In this document: one piece after another, positions 18,273-19,854 of the stretch
Position numbering within the stretch: position 1 is the first letter of the stretch
Layout of the letters: each line of letters opens with the position of its first letter
Origin: Nephromyces sp. MM_2019
Taxonomy: Eukaryota > Apicomplexa > Aconoidasida > Nephromycida
Direction of reading: 5' to 3'
Assembly (NCBI GenBank): GCA_015657535.1
Contig: JADHZB010001135.1
Coordinates: 1-19,854, forward strand
Length of the DNA: 19,854 nt
Program-made: the position numbers and the translations under genes
The notes under the pieces: generated by a model
What the model was told of the DNA's origin: nothing
The model's database searches: none
What the model saw: only the letters and a program-made list of their open reading frames with translations

Positions 18273-18351
18273 CTTTTCAGGGTTTTCAATGTGTGTGTGA
18301 GGTAGCAGTAGCTTTGGAAAGCAATCTCAAACTTTGTGTGTGTCAGACTTG

Positions 18352-18453
18352 TTTTCCGCGACTGTGTGTATGTGCGAGATTTTTGTTTTCTGCGACTGTG
18401 TGTGTGTGTGAAACTTTCGTTTTATGCGACTGTGCGTATGTGTAGCTTTTTTT
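18352..18453 (+). repeat. 34-bp tandem repeat, three units
   Basis: Units start at 18352, 18386 and 18420, each of the form TTTTNYGCGACTGTGYGTRTG followed by a variable end. The 34-bp spacing is exact. A weaker related segment precedes the array (about 18310-18351). Confidence 0.9.
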
Positions 18454-18823
18454 TATTACTACCATGTGGGTGAATGACTCTCTTTGCTACTTCTGTGTAT
18501 GCGTCATTCTCTCTCATTACATGTGCTGCTGCCTGTTAAACTGTAAGTATACACACATATTAGTGCGCGAGCACGCATATTTTCCCGAATACCTAGATAA
18601 ACCAAGCGTACACACACCCTCGATCATCCCCACACAGAGGTACACACACATGTCATCACCAATGCCGACACCCATACCCGACGCATAGTAATATCCCCAC
18701 GCACACACACACAATTATCGCACACACACACACAATCATCACATACACACACACACACACACAATCATCACACACACACACGCGTAAGTGTAGATACACC
18801 GACATACCAACATACTCCTACAT
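18454..18823. other. Spacer, CA-rich
   Basis: No gene recognised. From about 18550 the + strand is CA-rich, that is TG-rich on the minus strand, downstream of the minus-strand candidate ending at 18824. Confidence 0.5.
18699..18783. repeat. Interrupted (CA)n array
   Basis: Four CA runs of roughly 10-22 bp separated by ATTATCG and ATCATCA(C) spacers, giving a rough 20-30 bp higher-order period. Confidence 0.9.
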
Positions 18824-19556
18824 TTAAGCATAAAATACTAGACTTTCTCGCAGTCTGCTAAGCCTCTCGTCCCATTCCCTCTAATAAAAAGATAGAGGGA
18901 AGAAGATGGAGTAGAAAAAGATGGAGACACACGCGCTCTCCTCTATTTGTATAAGAGATTTGTATATATTAAATGAACTTCAAGTAATGTAGATGTTTTA
19001 GCAGGAAACTTCCTCTTCCTCAATCTCTCTCCCCCCTTTTCTTCCTCCTTCATCTTTTTCCCCCCTCCTTCGTCTCTTTCCCCCCTCCTCCATCCCGTTC
19101 CCCCCACCTTCACCTCTTTCCCCTCCCTTCTTCCACCTCCATCTATTTCCTCCCTCTTCTTCCTCGTCGTTCTCTTCCCCCCCCCTCTTCTACCTCCATC
19201 TCTTTCTCTCCCCCTCCTCTTCCTTCGTCTCTTTCCCCATTCAGAGCTCTTCCAAAAACTTCATCTTTCTCCCCCAACCCATCTTCCACCGTCATCTCCT
19301 TCCCGCCCTACCCCCCCGATTGGGTATAAAACGCCCATCGTTGCCACACACACACGCATTTTCTGCCAGTGTGTTTTTATCTGTTTGTCATATTTATGGG
19401 ATTTTTCCAATCTCTTGTATGCCTGTTTGAGAGTGTTGAAATCGAGTATTCCAAGGGGGCAGCTCAACGAATACCATTTGGCTGGTTTTTGCTGTTTTAG
19501 TGTGCTGCCATTTCTTTCTCTTTATCCTCCTCTTACCTTACTGTAGAAATCAACAT
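18824..19556 (-). CDS. Candidate three-exon gene, 75-residue helical protein of unknown function
   Basis: Exon 1 (19556-19537) is a short ATG exon, MLISTV, ending at AAG|GTAAGA. Exon 2 (19504-19354) carries KQQKPAKWYSLSCPLGIL and then DFNTLKQAYKRLEKSHKYDK, ending at ATGCGT before GTGTGTGTGG. Exon 3 (18880-18824) follows TCTATCTTTTTATTAG, reads REWDERLSRLRESLVFYA and stops with TAA. Junctions are AG|C and phase 0. Reading across the second junction gives HWQKMRREWDERL, a continuous charged helix, which supports the join. The 473-nt intron contains the long pyrimidine tract. The exon 2 acceptor (AAATGGCAG) is weak; CACACTAAAACAG at 19492 is the alternative and would detach exon 1. I do not recognise the family; the product is probably an amphipathic helical or coiled-coil protein. 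Confidence 0.5.
19006..19316. repeat. Long polypyrimidine tract with ~20-bp irregular repeats
   Basis: About 300 bp of the + strand is nearly all C and T, with recurring blocks like CTTCRTCTCTTTCCCCCC and CCTCCATC. The complementary strand is a purine run. It lies inside the proposed large intron of the candidate gene 18824-19556. Confidence 0.9.
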
Positions 19557-19854
19557 ATTTGCCTAAGAAATCCCCTTTTTTTCTGCTCCAAAGTGGTGTG
19601 TGTGCGTGGGAGTGTATACCCTGGGTGTGTGTGCGTATCTGTTTACCTGTATATCTACCTGGCCTTCTGTTTGTACCTCTATATGTGTGTGCATACCTAT
19701 ACCCGCATGTGGAGCTATTTTAAGTTTATAATACCCTTTACTTTGCAAATTCCTCCTTAAAAACTCATTTGAAGACTTTATCTCTTTATATATTTCTTCC
19801 TATTTCTCTCTTTATCTACCTCTCCCTCTGTATACCTGTCTTTCTCCCCCCCCC
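19557..19854. other. Right-edge stretch, TG-rich, no gene seen
   Basis: The + strand has TGTGTGCG at 19595-19710 and ends in a pyrimidine run with terminal C10. No exon could be supported; it may be promoter or leader of the minus-strand candidate starting at 19556. Confidence 0.4.

Noticed and set aside
18215..18291. + strand ATG frame MRKAYTFIRREINRKG ending at GTGTGTG
   Set aside because: Kept only as an alternative; the overlapping minus-strand frame is longer and looks more like a protein domain, and no downstream + exon was found.
1..19854. tRNA, rRNA, spliceosomal snRNA and CRISPR arrays
   Set aside because: No tRNA B-box-like GGTTCRANNCC context with a matching fold, no rRNA or U6 core, and no regular repeat-spacer array was seen. 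The tandem repeats present have no unique spacers.

Overview
This is a window of a nuclear eukaryotic genome, most probably from an apicomplexan parasite. Three genes point that way. One is a uroporphyrinogen-III synthase with a signal-peptide-plus-transit-peptide leader, as in apicoplast enzymes. One is an IMC sub-compartment protein (ISP) with an acylated N-terminus and a PH-like fold, a family known from apicomplexans. The third is a plant/apicomplexan-type telomere-like TTTAGGG motif. A haem-synthesis gene argues against piroplasms, which are known to lack most of that pathway. I cannot name the genus.

Layout, left to right. The 3' end of an NPC1/Patched-like membrane transporter (+, 2-559) runs into a 1-kb G-rich minisatellite with a 10-bp unit. 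A possible small + gene follows (1678-2108), then CA-rich spacer. CRIPT lies on the minus strand (3185-4457) in four short exons, with an acidic minus-strand gene just upstream of it (4521-about 4870). A TG-rich + strand interval (5326-7340) holds several plausible small exons and ends 30 bp from the convergent uroporphyrinogen-III synthase gene (-, 7371-10417, two exons). A possible small minus gene (10856-11325) is head-to-head with intronless PDCL3 (+, 11621-12613). Next come a candidate + gene (13009-13458) and a convergent candidate minus gene (13834-14623). The ISP gene (-, 15022-16503) has a 957-bp intron. The last 3 kb holds candidate minus exons and several tandem repeats.

The most useful result is that the apparently gene-poor spacer hides genes broken into exons of 20-220 bp. 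CRIPT and ISP are invisible as long ORFs. They appear only when short coding islands are joined with matching phase, and the family signatures then run across every junction. Introns and flanks are packed with TGTGTG, mostly on the sense strand, and GTGTGTG serves as a 5' splice site. The spacer DNA consists largely of local tandem duplications (10, 23, 34, 50 and about 66 bp), many of them carrying TGTGTG.

The recognised genes do not form one pathway. They are unlinked housekeeping and parasite-structural genes: sterol/lipid transport, CRIPT zinc protein, apicoplast haem synthesis, chaperone cofactor, and inner membrane complex. Entries called 'candidate' rest on splice-site and phase consistency only, without recognised homology.
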